Assembly (NCBI GenBank): GCA_016650435.1
Contig: JAENVT010000229.1
Location: forward strand, 1 to 7,904
Length of the DNA: 7,904 bases
Direction of reading: 5' to 3'
Source: Ilumatobacteraceae bacterium
GTDB lineage: Bacteria > Actinomycetota > Acidimicrobiia > Acidimicrobiales > Ilumatobacteraceae
In this document: one piece after another, positions 5,977-7,904 of the stretch
Position numbering within the stretch: the stretch's first letter is position 1
How the letters are laid out: the number at the start of each line of letters is the position of its first letter
Position numbers and translations under genes: made by a program
Notes under the pieces: generated by a model
Database searches by the model: none
The model's input: only the letters and a program-made list of their open reading frames with translations
Told to the model about the DNA's origin: nothing

Positions 5977-5982
5977 AACGTA
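5977..5982 (-). promoter_or_regulatory. Candidate -10 box (TACGTT) for a leaderless cofE transcript
   Basis: Read on the minus strand, TACGTT at 5982-5977 fits the actinobacterial TANNNT -10 pattern. Six bases (CAGCCC) follow and the seventh is the G of the cofE GTG start, the spacing expected if transcription begins on the start codon. There is no ribosome binding site before this GTG, which agrees with a leaderless message. No convincing -35 is seen; CATTGT lies at 17-nt spacing. Only 32 nt separate the cofE and menB starts, so the space for a promoter is limited to this stretch and the first codons of menB. Confidence 0.35.
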
Positions 5983-6002
5983 GCAGTGCCCGATACAGCA
6001 CA

Positions 6003-6911
6003 ATGGGGTCCATGGTCTCCGATCTGTTCGACCCGGCAGCATGGCGCGAGGTACCGGACTTCGCGTTCGACGACATCACCTACCACCGCGCAGTCGACCA
6101 AGGCACGGTCCGTATCGCGTTCAACCGGCCCGAGGTTCGCAACGCCTTCCGGCCACGCACGGTCGACCAGCTCTACGCGGCGCTCGATCACGCCAGGATG
6201 ACAACGGATGTCGGATGTGTGCTGCTGACCGGCAACGGTCCGTCCCCGAAAGACGGTGGATGGGCGTTCTGCAGCGGCGGCGACCAACGAATCCGCGGCC
6301 GCGACGGCTACAAGTACGCCGCCGACCAGGGGCGCGAGTCGATCGAGCCCGGGCGGGCGGGACGGCTACACATCCTTGAGGTGCAGCGGTTGATCCGATT
6401 CATGCCCAAGATCGTCGTCTGCGTCGTGCCGGGTTGGGCGGCGGGCGGCGGGCACAGCCTGCATGTCGTCTGTGACCTCACGCTGGCGAGTGCCGAGCAC
6501 GCCAAGTTCAAGCAGACCGACGCCGACGTAGCGAGCTTCGATGGCGGATTCGGCAGCGCCTACCTCGCACGCCAGGTCGGCCAGAAGTTCGCCCGCGAGA
6601 TCTTCTTCCTCGGTCGTGAATACTCCGCGGCCGACGCCCATCGCATGGGGATGGTCAACGCTGTTGTCCCCCACGACGAGCTCGAATCAACGGCGCTGCA
6701 ATGGGCCGGCGAGATCAACGGCAAGAGCCCGACGGCGCAGCGGATGCTGAAGTTCTCGTTCAACCTGATCGACGATGGTCTGGTCGGTCAACAAGTCTTC
6801 GCCGGTGAAGCAACGCGCCTCGCGTACGCCAGCGATGAAGCCGAGGAGGGCCGTTCGTCGTTCATCGACAAGCGCGAGCCCGACTGGAGCGCATTCCCGT
6901 GGCACTACTGA
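6003..6911 (+). CDS. menB: 1,4-dihydroxy-2-naphthoyl-CoA synthase (MenB)
   Basis: A 302-residue cytosolic crotonase-fold enzyme that closes the ring of o-succinylbenzoyl-CoA to 1,4-dihydroxy-2-naphthoyl-CoA in menaquinone biosynthesis. Sequence identity to M. tuberculosis MenB, as recalled, is high over most of the chain: ITYHRAVD (25-32), NRPEVRNAFRPRTVDQLY (41-58), NGPSPKDGGWAFCSGGDQRI (78-97), GWAAGGGHSLHVVCDLTLAS (144-163) and FKQTDADVASFDGGFGSAYL (169-188). Catalytic positions corresponding to Mtb Asp185, Ser190, Asp192 and Tyr287 are Asp173, Ser178, Asp180 and Tyr275. Asp173 marks the bicarbonate-independent class. ATG 6003 is used here; ATG 6012 (three residues later, MVSDLFDP) has GGGG just upstream and is an equally good start. 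It diverges from cofE with 32 nt between starts and leads a plus-strand pair with the TrmH-like gene 23 nt on. Confidence 0.96.
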   Translation: MGSMVSDLFDPAAWREVPDFAFDDITYHRAVDQGTVRIAFNRPEVRNAFRPRTVDQLYAALDHARMTTDVGCVLLTGNGPSPKDGGWAFCSGGDQRIRGRDGYKYAADQGRESIEPGRAGRLHILEVQRLIRFMPKIVVCVVPGWAAGGGHSLHVVCDLTLASAEHAKFKQTDADVASFDGGFGSAYLARQVGQKFAREIFFLGREYSAADAHRMGMVNAVVPHDELESTALQWAGEINGKSPTAQRMLKFSFNLIDDGLVGQQVFAGEATRLAYASDEAEEGRSSFIDKREPDWSAFPWHY

Positions 6912-6938
6912 CGTGACCACGGTTCAGCACTGACGTGA
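6907..6938 (+). repeat. 10-bp direct repeat (ACTGACGTGA) across the menB/trmH-like junction
   Basis: ACTGACGTGA occurs at 6907-6916 and again at 6929-6938, a 22-nt period. The first copy contains the menB stop TGA and a GTG right after it; the second contains a TGA and the GTG that starts the RNA methyltransferase. The GTG in the first copy opens a six-codon frame closed by the TGA of the second copy. This looks like a small duplication of the stop/start junction. No function is implied, and chance is possible at this length. Confidence 0.5.
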
Positions 6939-7744
6939 TCCTGATCGACGACGCCGACGATCCGCGGCTGGTCGGCTTTCGTCGCAACGAACGTGGACTC
7001 GCCAGCAGGCGGCAGCGGCGTGACGATGACGGCGATGGGTTGTTCATGGCAGAGGGTGACCTCGTCGTGGAGCGCGCGCTCGATGCCGGATGCGCTGCGG
7101 TGTCGGTTCTCGTCGACGCGGCCAGACCTCCTTCAATCATTGATCGGATCCCCGACGGCGTCCCGATCTACTCCGGTGGCGACCGCGTGCGGGCAATGGT
7201 CACGCAACTCGGTGTACCGCAAGGAGTCGTCGCGATCTTCGAGCGACCGCCGCGCATCAGCGTGGAAAGGCTCCGACAGCAGGCGACGCGACTTGTCGTG
7301 GTCGAGGCGGTCGACAACCCGATCAACGTCGGTTCGATCGTTCGCAACGCAATTGCTCTCGGCTGGGACGGAATGATCTTCGACTACACCAGTGCCGATC
7401 CGCTGTCGCGTCGATCACTGCGCGTGTCCATGGGCCAAGCGATCGGCTTCCCTGCAGCACGAAGTACAGATCTTCCGGCTGAACTCCGCAGCCTTACCGA
7501 GCATGGATTCACCGTGTGCGCACTTACTCCCGCGGAGGACGCAAGCGACATCGGCGCGATTTCGATCACCGCAAAGATGGCCATCGTGATCGGGTCGGAA
7601 CGGTCCGGCCTCTCGGCCGAATCGCTCGCCGCCAGCACGCTCTGCGCCAGAATCCCGATGGTCGTTGGAGTGGATTCGCTGAACGCCGCGGCGGCCAGCG
7701 CTGTGGCGTGTTACGCGCTCGGCCCGCTTCAAGCGCCGCGCTGA
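6935..7744 (+). CDS. SpoU/TrmH-family RNA 2'-O-ribose methyltransferase
   Basis: A 269-residue SPOUT enzyme that should transfer a methyl group from SAM to a ribose 2'-hydroxyl in tRNA or rRNA. Residues 1-105 look like the substrate-binding region seen before the catalytic domain, including MAEGDLVVERALDAG (38-52). The three SpoU motifs are present: motif 1 NPINVGSIVRNA (128-139) with Arg137; motif 2 IVIGSERSGL (217-226) with Glu222; and motif 3 IPMVVGVDSLNAAAASAVACY (240-260). In motif 3 the usual SLNVSVA reads SLNAAAASA. The motifs form the SAM-binding trefoil knot, and the enzyme normally acts as a dimer. Whether the target is tRNA or 23S rRNA cannot be told. The start is GTG 6935, 23 nt after menB; no good ribosome binding site precedes it, so coupling or read-through from menB is likely. 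Its last 16 nt overlap the convergent globin gene. Confidence 0.9.
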   Translation: MILIDDADDPRLVGFRRNERGLASRRQRRDDDGDGLFMAEGDLVVERALDAGCAAVSVLVDAARPPSIIDRIPDGVPIYSGGDRVRAMVTQLGVPQGVVAIFERPPRISVERLRQQATRLVVVEAVDNPINVGSIVRNAIALGWDGMIFDYTSADPLSRRSLRVSMGQAIGFPAARSTDLPAELRSLTEHGFTVCALTPAEDASDIGAISITAKMAIVIGSERSGLSAESLAASTLCARIPMVVGVDSLNAAAASAVACYALGPLQAPR

Positions 7745-7904
7745 GCAGGCGACGAGATCGGCAAGCCGGTGTCGTTGCGCATCTGCTCGGCCGTCGGCAC
7801 GAAGTAGGCCATCAACCGCTCGGCAATCGCCGCAGTCGGAGCGCATTCGGCGACAGCGGCGCCCATGTGAGTAAGCCACCGGTCACGTTGCAGCGGGCCG
7901 ACGG
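7729..7904 (-). CDS. Truncated haemoglobin, group II (GlbO-like), C-terminal fragment (start outside window)
   Basis: The last 57 codons of a minus-strand gene that enters the window at its right edge and ends at TGA 7731-7729. The readable residues include LQRDRWLTHMGAAVAE, then AERLMAYFVPTAEQMRND. This resembles helices G and H of group II truncated globins such as M. tuberculosis GlbO (ERDAWLRCMHTAV followed by a LLDYLEMAAHSLVN-like helix). The Trp after Arg-Asp would be the group II TrpG8 that lines the haem pocket. Such proteins bind haem and O2 and are linked to oxygen or NO chemistry in the cytosol. The proximal His and distal residues lie beyond the window, so haem binding cannot be checked here. 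The gene overlaps the 3' end of the RNA methyltransferase by 16 nt in convergent orientation. Confidence 0.72.
   Translation of the reverse strand, partial: VGPLQRDRWLTHMGAAVAECAPTAAIAERLMAYFVPTAEQMRNDTGLPISSPAQRGA

Noticed and set aside
1..7904. CRISPR arrays, tRNA/rRNA genes, transposases, toxin-antitoxin or phage-defence genes
   Set aside because: Nearly every base is inside a recognised metabolic gene; no repeat-spacer pattern, RNA-gene landmark or mobile-element protein was found on either strand.

Overview
The window is a compact, high-GC stretch of bacterial chromosome with ordinary housekeeping and metabolic genes on both strands. It has no tRNA, rRNA, insertion sequence or CRISPR array that I can see. 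The gene set points to an actinomycete: a MenB and a FadB2-type dehydrogenase very close to the mycobacterial proteins as I remember them, an F420-0:glutamate ligase (coenzyme F420), a ModC with the mycobacterial ModC layout, and the C-terminus of what looks like a GlbO-type truncated globin. CofE is a single-domain protein here, not the CofE-nitroreductase fusion (FbiB) of mycobacteria. This would suit a deep-branching lineage such as Acidimicrobiia, but that placement is inference.

Layout. A minus-strand block (3694 down to 1) reads: crotonase-family protein, modB, modC, FadB2-like 3-hydroxyacyl-CoA dehydrogenase, then the start of a SAM-dependent methyltransferase that leaves the window. 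Its genes overlap by 4 to 11 nt, except for 70 nt before the dehydrogenase, so it is probably one transcript or two. Diverging from it on the plus strand is a 26-codon frame that reads like a lipoprotein signal peptide with a good ribosome binding site. It overlaps psuG (pseudouridine-5'-phosphate glycosidase) by ATGA. psuG ends exactly where a minus-strand SRPBCC gene ends. The SRPBCC gene lies 4 nt behind cofE, forming a two-gene unit. cofE diverges from menB with only 32 nt between start codons, and a TACGTT box sits so that cofE would be leaderless. menB is followed after 23 nt by a SpoU/TrmH-type RNA 2'-O-methyltransferase, whose 3' end overlaps a convergent, partial truncated-globin gene.

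How the genes fit together. There is no single pathway. The crotonase and dehydrogenase could both act on acyl-CoA thioesters; modBC encode the membrane and ATPase parts of a molybdate-type importer without a visible binding protein; menB and cofE serve two redox cofactors (menaquinone and F420). I do not see a convincing new multi-gene system. The points most worth a second look are the signal-peptide-like mini-ORF before psuG, a ModC that departs from consensus in four ATPase motifs at once, and a crotonase lacking both hydratase glutamates.
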